Assembly (NCBI RefSeq): GCF_010550695.1
Contig: NZ_JAAGOB010000019.1
Coordinates: 1 to 63,821 of the forward strand
Origin: Phytoactinopolyspora alkaliphila
GTDB lineage: Bacteria > Actinomycetota > Actinomycetes > Jiangellales > Jiangellaceae
Direction: 5' to 3'
DNA length: 63,821 nt
The notes under the pieces are model-generated. The model saw nothing but the letters and a program-made list of their open reading frames with translations. It was not told the origin of the DNA and made no database searches. Of the stretch, positions 8,524 to 17,443 are shown in pieces (the first letter of the stretch is position 1; each line of letters begins with the position of its first letter). A program made the position numbers and the translations under genes.

Positions 8524-9606
8524 GTGATCGACTTCCGATATCACCTCGTCTCGATCATCGCCATCTTTTTCGCGCTGGCGGCAGGCATCGTCCTGGGCGC
8601 CGGGCCGTTGAGCGAGACGATCGACGACACCCTGACCGAGCAGACCTCCCAGCTGCGCGAGGAGAACCGCCGGCTGCACGAGCAGCTGGACTCCGCCGCC
8701 GAGGAGAACGCCTACCAGGAGGTATTCCTCCAGGAGGTGACGCCCCGGCTCGTCTCCGACCAGCTCGACGGCGCGCGTGTCGCCATCATCGCCATGCCTG
8801 GCGCGGACGACGAGCTGATCGGCGCCGTCCGGGAAGGCATGGAGCGCTCTGGAGCGCAGGCCGAGCTGACGGTCCGGATCCAGCCAAGCTGGACCGACCC
8901 GGATTCCGAGCCTGTGCTCGACCAGCTCGCCACGGAGCTCGTGTCGACAGGCACCGAACTCGGTGCGGGCAACGGCTTCGACCGGGGCGCCACAGTCCTG
9001 GCATCGGCGTTGCTGAGCGAGCCGGCGGAGAACGGCATGCCGGACGAGGCGGCGGACACCGTGAACACCACCGTCGTGACGGCGTTCGAAGAAGCCGACC
9101 TGGTGCAGTTGGAGCAGGACACGTCCACTGCGCCGTCGCTAGCCGTGATCGTGGCCGGCGCCGTCTCCGGAGACGACGGCGAGGAGCGGCTCGCCCGTCT
9201 TGTCACCCTGATGGGTCAACTGCGTGGGGCCAGCGGCGGGGTCGTGCTCGCCGGGCCGCTCAGCAGCGTCGACGGCGGACTGATCGGCGCGTTGAGGGGA
9301 TCCGACGTCGCGGAACAGGTTTCCTCCGTTGACGTCGCCGACCAGCCCAGCGGCCGGGTGGCGATCGTCTTCGCCCTCACGGAGCAGCAGCGAGGCGAAG
9401 CCGGGCATTACGGCATCGGTGGCGGCTCGGACAGCGCGCTGCCGCCGGTTCCCGACACGGCGGCGCCCACCGACGAGACGGACGGAACCGACGAGGGCGG
9501 TGACGCCGGTGACGGTGACCCAGGAGACGGTGACCCAGGAGACGGTGACCCAGGAGACGGTGACCAGGGTGACGGTGACACCGGTGACGAGGGCGGTGAC
9601 GAGTGA
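8524..9606 (+). CDS. SteB / MctB-family envelope protein
   Basis: 360 aa. An N-terminal membrane anchor (about residues 5-27, HLVSIIAIFFALAAGIVLG) is followed by a coiled coil (about 30-65) and an extracytoplasmic domain. This is the DUF3186 family, called SteB in corynebacteria (cell separation, partner of SteA) and MctB in M. tuberculosis (reported copper handling). The last about 40 residues are a Gly/Asp repeat tail encoded by a 15-bp tandem repeat (9511-9585). It begins 1 nt after steA, so the pair is an operon. Confidence 0.88.
   Translation: MIDFRYHLVSIIAIFFALAAGIVLGAGPLSETIDDTLTEQTSQLREENRRLHEQLDSAAEENAYQEVFLQEVTPRLVSDQLDGARVAIIAMPGADDELIGAVREGMERSGAQAELTVRIQPSWTDPDSEPVLDQLATELVSTGTELGAGNGFDRGATVLASALLSEPAENGMPDEAADTVNTTVVTAFEEADLVQLEQDTSTAPSLAVIVAGAVSGDDGEERLARLVTLMGQLRGASGGVVLAGPLSSVDGGLIGALRGSDVAEQVSSVDVADQPSGRVAIVFALTEQQRGEAGHYGIGGGSDSALPPVPDTAAPTDETDGTDEGGDAGDGDPGDGDPGDGDPGDGDQGDGDTGDEGGDE
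9511..9585 (+). repeat. 15-bp tandem repeat in steB tail
   Basis: Unit GACGGTGACCCAGGA occurs three times without change (9511-9555), then two degenerate copies to 9585. It encodes repeated GDGDP. The array is in frame, so copy-number change alters tail length without a frameshift. Confidence 0.9.
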
Positions 9607-10556
9607 TGGGCGCGAGCCGAACCGTGGGCGCGGCCGTCGCCGCCGCGGCGGCCGGAGCCGTCACGTGGGCCCTGACGAGGCGGTGGTCGGATCGCCCGCC
9701 GCGTGTCGGCGCGACCTGGATCACCCCGCCGGTGCAGACTCGCCAACCTGAGGGCCGCCAGGAGCTCGGGGAGCCCGATCCGTTCAGCGAGCAGCCTCAT
9801 GCCGGCCATCAGTCTCAGCCTGACCGTGACGACCCCTTGTCGGCGGGCTGGTTGCGGACGAACTTCCACGGGGAGACCGTCTCCTTGGTCGCCGGGCCGG
9901 CCATGGCTGCCGGCGCGGCGGCCGGTATCGCGCTGGCGCCAGGACTCAGCCGTGCGGCGCGAACGGCCGGTGTGGGCAGTGCGCTTGCCATCGCCGCGGT
10001 CGGACTCTATGACGACCTCGCCGGGGACTCCTCGAGCAAGGGACTTCGCGGTCATCTCAGCGCGCTTCGCGACGGGAACCTGACCAGCGGCGCGGTCAAG
10101 GTCGGAGTGATCGGGGTGAGCGGCCTGGCCGGGGCGGCTCTGGTGAGTGACAATCCGTTTGACGCCGTGGTCGGCGGTGCTGCCGTAGCCGGACACGCCA
10201 ATCTGTTGAACCTCCTGGACCTTCGGCCGGGACGCGCGGGCAAGGCCGCCCTCATGCACAGTCCGCTGGTTCTGCGCGGGCCGGCCGCACCCGTCGGCGC
10301 GGCCACGCTGGCCGCACTGGCCGCCACCCTCCCGGACGATCTCGGTGAGCGGACCATGCTCGGAGACGCGGGAGCCAACACACTTGGCGGCCTTCTCGGG
10401 CTGGCCATGGTGGCCCGCGAGGGCAGGAGGGCACGCCTAGCTCATCTGTTCGTGGTCACGGCGCTGACTCTGGCGAGTGAGAAGGTCAGCTTCACCAAGG
10501 TGATCGAGAACACGCCGATCCTTCGCGACCTCGACCAGCTCGGCCGTCGCGCCTGA
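9606..10556 (+). CDS. MraY/WecA-superfamily-like membrane protein
   Basis: 316 aa from ATG 9606 (GTG 9603, overlapping the steB stop, is also possible). It has several hydrophobic segments and three motifs of the polyprenyl-phosphate sugar-1-phosphate transferase superfamily: YDDLAGD (the DD pair), NLLNLLDLRPGRAGK (the NxxNxxD motif) and MLGDAGANTLGG (the GD(T/A)G motif). The N-terminal about 85 residues are polar and replace the first helices of MraY or WecA, and the histidine-rich loop is absent. It sits between steB and murJ. A role in lipid-linked precursor handling is plausible, but the reaction is unknown and it could be a non-catalytic paralogue. Confidence 0.7.
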   Translation: MGASRTVGAAVAAAAAGAVTWALTRRWSDRPPRVGATWITPPVQTRQPEGRQELGEPDPFSEQPHAGHQSQPDRDDPLSAGWLRTNFHGETVSLVAGPAMAAGAAAGIALAPGLSRAARTAGVGSALAIAAVGLYDDLAGDSSSKGLRGHLSALRDGNLTSGAVKVGVIGVSGLAGAALVSDNPFDAVVGGAAVAGHANLLNLLDLRPGRAGKAALMHSPLVLRGPAAPVGAATLAALAATLPDDLGERTMLGDAGANTLGGLLGLAMVAREGRRARLAHLFVVTALTLASEKVSFTKVIENTPILRDLDQLGRRA

Positions 10557-10572
10557 GCGCCAGGGGAGTGGT

Positions 10573-12171
10573 GTGAGCGCGCGGCGGGTCGCCGCCGGTG
10601 TCACGGCGGGCATCGCCGGAGGCGCGGCACTGATCGCGGCGATCAGCGTGCTCGCCCGCGTCGTGGGCTTCGGCCGCCAGCTGGTCTTCCAGTACGCGGT
10701 CGGGCAGACCGTGCTGGGCGAGATCTACGCGACCGTCAACGCGCTGCCGAACGTCGTATTCGAGATCGTCGCGGGAGGTGCCCTCGCGAGCGTGGTCGTT
10801 CCCCTGATCGCCTCTGCCGCGAGCCGGGGTGACACCGCCTACGTGCGCCAGACGGCCTCCGCGCTGCTCGGGTGGACGCTGATCGTGCTCGTGCCCGTGG
10901 CTCTGCTTGGCGCGGCGCTCGCCGGTCCCATCGCGGAGGTGATGCTGCGCGGACGCGGCGGCGCCGAGGGCGTCGAGGTCGGGCGGACGATGTTGCTGCT
11001 CTTCCTGCCCCAGATACCTTTGTACGGCATCGCGGTCGTGACGGCAGGAGTCCTGCAGGCACACCGGCGCTTCCTGGCGGCGGCCCTCGCACCGGTGGTG
11101 TCCAGCATGGTGGTCGCCGCGACGTTCGTAACCTTCGCGTACGCGTTCCGCGGTGGTGACCGTAACGACCTCTCCTCCCTGGACCGCCGTTCCGAGCTCA
11201 TCCTGGCCGGCGGCACCACCGTCGGCGTCATGCTGCTTGCGATGACCACGCTGGTCCCGATGCTGATCCGGGCTACCGGCCTGAGTCCGACGCTCACCTT
11301 CCCGCCCGGGGTGGCGCGCCGCGCGGCCGGCCTGGCCGGAGCCGGGATCGCCACGCTCGCCGCGCAGCAACTGGCATACCTCACGTCGTATCTGATGTCG
11401 AACGAGCATGCGGGCACCGGCGGCGCCGTGACGTTCCTGAACAGCTGGATGGTCTACCTGCTGCCGTACGCGGTCCTGGCGGTGCCCATAGCCACCGCCG
11501 CGTTTCCGCGGTTGACCATGCATGCAGAGAGCGATCCCGGGGCCTACGCCCGCACCCTGGCACGATCGACTCGTGCGGTCCTGACCGCGTCCGCCGTGGG
11601 GGCAGCGATGCTGATCGCCACCGCGTGGCCGGTGGCCCGCTTCTTCGGCCTCCTGGACCGGGGTGACGTCGGCGTCGACCGGATGGCGTGGGCGCTGCTG
11701 GCGTTCGCACCGGGCCTGCTCGGTTACGGACTCGTGGCTCTCCTGGGCAGAGCGCTGTTCGCCCGGGGCCAGGGACGAGTGGCGGCGACGGCGATGGCGA
11801 GCGGCTGGCTGCTGGTGCTCCTCGCCGCGGTGGTGCTGGCCGGGGCCGTCGACGAGGAACGGGTCACAGCCGCGCTGGGTGCGGCGCACACGCTGGGGCT
11901 GACGGTGGCAGGCGGCCTGCTGCTCCGCGCGGTGGTGGCCGACTCCGGGCGCGCCGCGTTGCTCGGCGTGGGGCGCACGCTCGTCAGCGTCGTCGTGGCG
12001 GGTGGCGCGGGTGCGGCTTCCGGCTGGTGGGTGGCGAGCGTGATGCCGGATGAGGGCGGCCGGGCGGTGGTGTTGTCCGGGGTGGCCGGCGCGGCTGTCG
12101 CGTTCGTGGTGACCGGAGCGGTGGTCGTCGCGACCGATCGGCAGGCGCTGAGCGCAGTGCTGAGAAGATGA
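10573..12171 (+). CDS. Lipid II flippase MurJ (MviN family)
   Basis: 532 aa integral membrane protein of the MOP exporter superfamily with about 14 hydrophobic segments. It begins with the family's N-terminal helix and the motif VLARVVGFGRQLVFQYAVG, followed by NALPNVVFEIVAGGAL. MurJ moves lipid II across the membrane for peptidoglycan synthesis. GTG 10573 follows the MraY-like gene by 16 nt with GGGGAG just upstream. The next gene is a GT4 glycosyltransferase. The variant here lacks the large cytoplasmic pseudokinase domain of mycobacterial MurJ. Confidence 0.92.
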   Translation: MSARRVAAGVTAGIAGGAALIAAISVLARVVGFGRQLVFQYAVGQTVLGEIYATVNALPNVVFEIVAGGALASVVVPLIASAASRGDTAYVRQTASALLGWTLIVLVPVALLGAALAGPIAEVMLRGRGGAEGVEVGRTMLLLFLPQIPLYGIAVVTAGVLQAHRRFLAAALAPVVSSMVVAATFVTFAYAFRGGDRNDLSSLDRRSELILAGGTTVGVMLLAMTTLVPMLIRATGLSPTLTFPPGVARRAAGLAGAGIATLAAQQLAYLTSYLMSNEHAGTGGAVTFLNSWMVYLLPYAVLAVPIATAAFPRLTMHAESDPGAYARTLARSTRAVLTASAVGAAMLIATAWPVARFFGLLDRGDVGVDRMAWALLAFAPGLLGYGLVALLGRALFARGQGRVAATAMASGWLLVLLAAVVLAGAVDEERVTAALGAAHTLGLTVAGGLLLRAVVADSGRAALLGVGRTLVSVVVAGGAGAASGWWVASVMPDEGGRAVVLSGVAGAAVAFVVTGAVVVATDRQALSAVLRR

Positions 12172-12272
12172 CGTCTGCGTGCCTCTGGGACCGCGGGGCA
12201 GGGCGGACAGACGGTCGCCGGCGCAGAAGCGCTGTATGGGGCGGATGACGCGAGAACGGGTGTGGAGGTGTG

Positions 12273-13412
12273 ATGACGGAGCGAGTTCGGGTTGCCATCG
12301 TGCTGTCGACGAGCAGTGGTGGAATCGGTCGCCACGTCCGGTCGCTCGTCGACCGGCTGGAGGCGCGTGGCGTCGAGCCGCACGTCGTCGCACCTGCGGT
12401 GACCGGAGAGAACTTCGGGTTCACGGCACCCGCGTCGGGGAGCGCGCCGGTGCATACGCCGGTCAGGTTCAGTGCTGTGGAGATTCTCACCCGGCCGCGG
12501 CCACGCCACGACATGCGCGCGGTCCGAGCGCTGCGTCGCCTGCTCCGGGATGCGGATGTGGTGCATGCGCACGGCTTCCGGGCCGCCGCGTTGGCCGGGC
12601 TCGCTCTGGGCCGCCGCCGCGCCGGGCGCACGCCGCTGGTCGCCACGTGGCACAACGCCGTGCTTGGCAGCCCGCCCCGGCGAGCATTGCTCGTGGGACT
12701 GGAGCGCCTCGCCGCGCGCCGCGCGGACGTCACTCTGGGAGCGTCGGCGGACCTGGTCGAGCGTGCTGCCGCACTGGGTGCCGACGACGCCAGGCTGGCG
12801 CCGGTGGCGGCTCCCGCGATGCCGCCTCCGTCCCGTAGCCGTGCCGAGATGCGGGCCGAGCTCGGCGCAGCCGATCGTCCGGTTGTTCTCGCCGTGGGCA
12901 GGCTGGCCCCGCAGAAGGACTACGAGACTCTCCTGGCGGCCGTCGCCCGCTGGGCCACGCGTGAGCGGCAACCGCTCGTCGTCGTGGCCGGTGACGGCCC
13001 GGAGATGGACCGGCTGCGCCGAGACGCGGACAATGCGCGGATCGACGTGCGTTTCCTGGGGCACCGTGACGATGTGCCGGAGCTGCTCAACGCTGCCGAT
13101 GTCTACGTGATCACGTCTCGCTGGGAGGCAAGGGCCCTGGTCGTGCAGGAGGCGATGCGCGCCGGTGTTCCGGTGGTGGCTACGGCCGTGGGTGGGCTTC
13201 CTGAGCTGGTCGGCGAGGATGCGCTATTGGTTCCGGCGGCCGACCCCGGAGCCGTGGCGGCGGCTGTGACCCGCCTGCTCGATGATCCCGGGCTGCGGAC
13301 GGAACTCGCGGAACGGGCCCGGCTCCGGTCGCGGCAGTGGCCGGACGAAGACGGCACCGCCGACCAGCTGGTGCGGATCTACCGGGAACTGGCAACCCAG
13401 CCATCCCCATGA
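12273..13412 (+). CDS. Glycosyltransferase family 4 (GT-B)
   Basis: 379 aa with two Rossmann domains. The N-terminal half has the acceptor motif LSTSSGGIGRHVRSLVDRLE; the C-terminal half has AVGRLAPQKDYETLLAAV and the donor-binding EX7E motif SRWEARALVVQEAMRAG, then VVATAVGGLPELV. It is a retaining nucleotide-sugar glycosyltransferase, probably cytoplasmic, making a cell-envelope glycoconjugate or glycolipid; the substrate is not readable. ATG 12273 is preferred over GTG 12270 because GGAGG (12264-12268) is 4 nt before it. The TGA stop (13410-13412) lies inside a palindrome. Confidence 0.88.
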   Translation: MTERVRVAIVLSTSSGGIGRHVRSLVDRLEARGVEPHVVAPAVTGENFGFTAPASGSAPVHTPVRFSAVEILTRPRPRHDMRAVRALRRLLRDADVVHAHGFRAAALAGLALGRRRAGRTPLVATWHNAVLGSPPRRALLVGLERLAARRADVTLGASADLVERAAALGADDARLAPVAAPAMPPPSRSRAEMRAELGAADRPVVLAVGRLAPQKDYETLLAAVARWATRERQPLVVVAGDGPEMDRLRRDADNARIDVRFLGHRDDVPELLNAADVYVITSRWEARALVVQEAMRAGVPVVATAVGGLPELVGEDALLVPAADPGAVAAAVTRLLDDPGLRTELAERARLRSRQWPDEDGTADQLVRIYRELATQPSP

Positions 13413-13466
13413 TCATCGACGTTCGACCGAGCCAATGACGCGGCCAAACGTTGATGATCATGGGGA
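13404..13466. repeat. Intergenic palindrome overlapping a stop codon
   Basis: 20-bp arms at 13404-13423 (TCCCCATGATCATCGACGTT) and 13447-13466, 19 of 20 positions complementary, with a 23-nt loop. The glycosyltransferase stop codon is within the left arm. A third, degenerate half (CATCCCCGATGTTGATGATG) follows from 13478. It could act as a bidirectional terminator between the convergent neighbours, but has no T run. Confidence 0.8.
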
Positions 13467-13715
13467 CTGCGGCTGCCCATCCCCGATGTTGATGATGAAA
13501 CCGTAGACCTGAACCGCGGAATGCTCAATCACCGGCCGGCATGAACATGCTGGACGCGCACGGCGGCCGATGGTCGGAGCGGCGGATGGCCGCCGTGCCG
13601 GAATCGTTACCACAAGGCCTCACCGGCATGAACAGGTTCCGTGCCGTCCGGGTAGCACAGTCGGCGCCCTGGTACGTACCGGTAGCGAGGTCAGGCCGGA
13701 CGACGATCGCCCGGC
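13413..13715. other. Intergenic gap of about 300 bp
   Basis: After the palindrome and its partial third arm (to about 13500) I see no gene with a ribosome-binding site or recognisable protein on either strand. It separates the + strand glycosyltransferase from the - strand GntR gene, whose 3' end is at 13716. Confidence 0.5.
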
Positions 13716-14012
13716 CTAGTACTGCTCCTCGTCGACGCCGACATCGACGGCCGAGTTCTCCGGCGGCGGAGCCGCGATGTAGTGCCCTTTCGCGGGAAGT
13801 GTGGCGATCAGCCCACGTTCGCGGAGAATCTGGGTAGCCCGGCGGGCCGTGCCAATCGACACGCCGAACTGCTTGGCAAAATCACGTTCACCCGGCAGTC
13901 GGGTGCCCGTCTTCAGCTCGTTGGTCCTGATGAGTTCTTCGATGTGAGCGACCAGCCTGTTGTACAGGTACTCTGGTCCGCCTCCTTCGGGATCAAAATC
14001 CGGAACGCCCAT
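13716..14012 (-). CDS. Short GntR-family transcriptional regulator
   Basis: 98 aa, essentially only a GntR winged helix-turn-helix: PEYLYNRLVAHIEELI, then GTRLPGERDFAKQFGVSIGT, ARRATQILRERGLI and the wing ATLPAKGHYIA. There is no effector domain, only an acidic tail. Stand-alone GntR DNA-binding domains are common in actinobacteria and often regulate a neighbour. ATG 14012 is preferred to TTG 14021 because a TAGCTT box (complement of 14020-14025) lies 7 nt before it and there is no Shine-Dalgarno sequence. It is transcribed away from the small ORF and acetyltransferase-like gene to its right. Confidence 0.82.
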   Translation of the reverse strand: MGVPDFDPEGGGPEYLYNRLVAHIEELIRTNELKTGTRLPGERDFAKQFGVSIGTARRATQILRERGLIATLPAKGHYIAAPPPENSAVDVGVDEEQY

Positions 14013-14050
14013 GTCGTTCAAGCTAGGGGCGGCCCGATGGGAGGCTGAGC

Positions 14051-14167
14051 ATGAGGACGGCGGTCCGCGGAGTGCTCCGGTGGGGTGCGGGCGGACGCAT
14101 TCCCGCGTCGGCGCTGGTCAGCCAGAACTACCATGAAACCTACCCGTTGTCCCGGTGTGGAGGGTAG
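14051..14167 (+). CDS. Possible 38-aa small protein
   Basis: ATG 14051 has a full Shine-Dalgarno sequence GGGAGG (14039-14044) at 6-nt spacing. The ORF reads MRTAVRGVLRWGAGGRIPAS and continues to TAG at 14165-14167. It is basic, lacks a clear membrane segment, and is not a family I recognise. It lies directly opposite the GntR start, so it would be divergently transcribed. The strong ribosome-binding site is the main support; chance cannot be excluded. Confidence 0.35.
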   Translation: MRTAVRGVLRWGAGGRIPASALVSQNYHETYPLSRCGG

Positions 14168-14325
14168 CCACCCCGCGGACCGTCAGACCGGCTCGTCGGC
14201 GTTCATGTTCTGCGGGCGATGACGCACGACCAGCGCATACTGCCGTGCCCCGGACGCCACCGGACGCGAACCCGCGATCTGGCGGCGACGGGCGCATCAT
14301 CGACCAGACGGAAAGTGGGCGAACC
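14168..14325. other. Gap before acetyltransferase-like gene
   Basis: No recognisable gene or RNA. The start codon of the next gene is uncertain, so part of this stretch may be its leader. Confidence 0.4.
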
Positions 14326-15003
14326 GTGTCGGACAGATTTCCCGCGAATCCCATGACGATCGAACTCACGATCGCGCAGAGACGGCTCTGGTGGCACGGC
14401 GACGAACACAGTCCGGCGCCGGAAGACTGGCACGTCTCGGCGGACATCTGGGCGTTGAGCGCGCATCCTCCCGGAGACCGGCACGTCGGCGATCTGTCGC
14501 TCACCGTGGCGGCACTTGGGCGCGAACCCCACGCGCTGGACACCATGGCATTGAGCGAGTGGGCCCTCGCCTTCCTGAACGAGGCACACGCTGCGGAGGC
14601 GGGAACACTGCCGCCGGATCTCGACTGGGTCACACCCGGTCCGGAACGGATCGTGGTGGTCAGGCAGCTCGAGGTGGCGCCGGGCTGGCGCGGCTTGTCC
14701 GCAGGCGCGACGTTGCTGGCGTCGGCGCTGAGCGCGTTCGTCCCGTCCGCTCGGCTGGCGATCGCGCAGGAGTCGGCAGCCGCGCCGTCGGACGTTCACG
14801 ATGCCGAGGCCGCTGCGATCACAGCGGCACGCTGGGCGACCCTTCTGCGCAGGACGGGGTTCCGCGAACGCGGAAGTGTGCACGTGCTCGATCTCCACGA
14901 TCCGGCCTTGTCCACGGCGCGGCGCGCGATGATCGACGGGGCGATGAACGATGGGGCGGGCATCGACGGGGAGGGCGGCGAAGGCGACACCGCGCGGGAT
15001 TAG
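14326..15003 (+). CDS. GNAT-like hypothetical protein
   Basis: 225 aa from GTG 14326 (ATG 14353 is an alternative; neither has a clear Shine-Dalgarno). The only family hint is VVRQLEVAPGWRGLSAG, which resembles the beta4/alpha3 acetyl-CoA motif of GCN5-related acetyltransferases (V.P.wRG.G.G), near residue 120. The N-terminal half (about 1-100) does not match a family I know. The C-terminal tail is Asp/Gly-rich. Partner and substrate are unknown. It stands between the GntR regulator and pyrG and is not part of the conserved housekeeping string. Confidence 0.6.
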   Translation: MSDRFPANPMTIELTIAQRRLWWHGDEHSPAPEDWHVSADIWALSAHPPGDRHVGDLSLTVAALGREPHALDTMALSEWALAFLNEAHAAEAGTLPPDLDWVTPGPERIVVVRQLEVAPGWRGLSAGATLLASALSAFVPSARLAIAQESAAAPSDVHDAEAAAITAARWATLLRRTGFRERGSVHVLDLHDPALSTARRAMIDGAMNDGAGIDGEGGEGDTARD

Positions 15004-15045
15004 CGGCGCGTCCCTCGGCGAGTTGGGTATGAACCAGCCAAGTGA

Positions 15046-16752
<1,707 letters not shown>

Positions 16753-16766
16753 ACCGGACTGGCGAG

Positions 16767-17321
16767 TCAGCGCATCGCCTCGCCCGCGGTGACAGCTTTT
16801 GCCTGCTTGGCGAGGCGACCGGTGAGGGCGGCCAGAAGCTCGTCGTCGGGAACCGACAACCCAGCGAGCGCACGCAAGTAGAGGCCGTCGCCCACGAGCC
16901 GGACGATCTCCGCGGTGACCGGGTCGGAGATCCTGCGCCGCAGGATGTCCTCCCACCGGCTGAAGATGTCGGCGACGAGCTGGCGGGCCTCGCTGCTCGC
17001 GACGTCGTTGGTGCGCAGGGAGGCGACCAGGGACCACATCAGAGCGGCGTCCGAACTGCCCGGGACGGACACCCGCAGGTAGAAGGCGACGATGTCCTCG
17101 GCCTGCTCGGCTTCCTGGAACTCGTGCTCGGCGGCCTCGCACATACGCTGGACGAAGGAGTCGAGCATGGCTTCCTTGGTGGGGAAATGGTAGAGCAGGC
17201 CGCCCTTGGAGACACCGGCGTGGTCGGCGACCGACTCAAGCGTCACGGCGTGCAGCCCCTCCTGCATGAGGATCCGCTGGAGGGCATCGAGGATTCGATC
17301 GCGCGAAGAGGGTCGGGCCAT
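16767..17321 (-). CDS. TetR-family repressor of the adjacent MFS pump
   Basis: 184 aa. The N-terminal helix-turn-helix (about residues 22-45, LESVADHAGVSKGGLLYHF) is typical TetR_N; the remainder is a helical ligand domain. ATG 17321 is chosen because the N-terminus ARPSSRDRILDALQRI matches the family and the frame above it runs into the operator region. It is divergent from the MFS transporter, and two 14-bp palindromes lie between them starting 13 bp from its start codon. This arrangement implies autoregulation and control of the pump, relieved by a transported ligand. Confidence 0.92.
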   Translation of the reverse strand: MARPSSRDRILDALQRILMQEGLHAVTLESVADHAGVSKGGLLYHFPTKEAMLDSFVQRMCEAAEHEFQEAEQAEDIVAFYLRVSVPGSSDAALMWSLVASLRTNDVASSEARQLVADIFSRWEDILRRRISDPVTAEIVRLVGDGLYLRALAGLSVPDDELLAALTGRLAKQAKAVTAGEAMR

Positions 17322-17333
17322 GCGTGTTAGTAT

Positions 17334-17368
17334 ACCGTCCGGACGGTTTAGTGTACCGTCTGGACGGT
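17334..17368. promoter_or_regulatory. Tandem TetR operators
   Basis: Two near-identical palindromes: ACCGTCCGGACGGT at 17334-17347 and ACCGTCTGGACGGT at 17355-17368. Their centres are 21 bp apart, two helical turns, so two repressor dimers could bind the same DNA face. They lie in the divergent tetR/MFS promoter region. Confidence 0.85.
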
Positions 17369-17443
17369 TGAGCGACATGCGAGTGCGGTCCAGGTTTCGG
17401 TGAACCCTGTGCCAGCACCGCACAGCAGGGGAGTGTGCCGGCG

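Noticed and set aside
10492-12393. 633-codon - strand frame opposite murJ
   Set aside because: Composition (H/R/G/P-rich) and full overlap with the clear MurJ membrane protein mark it as a shadow frame.
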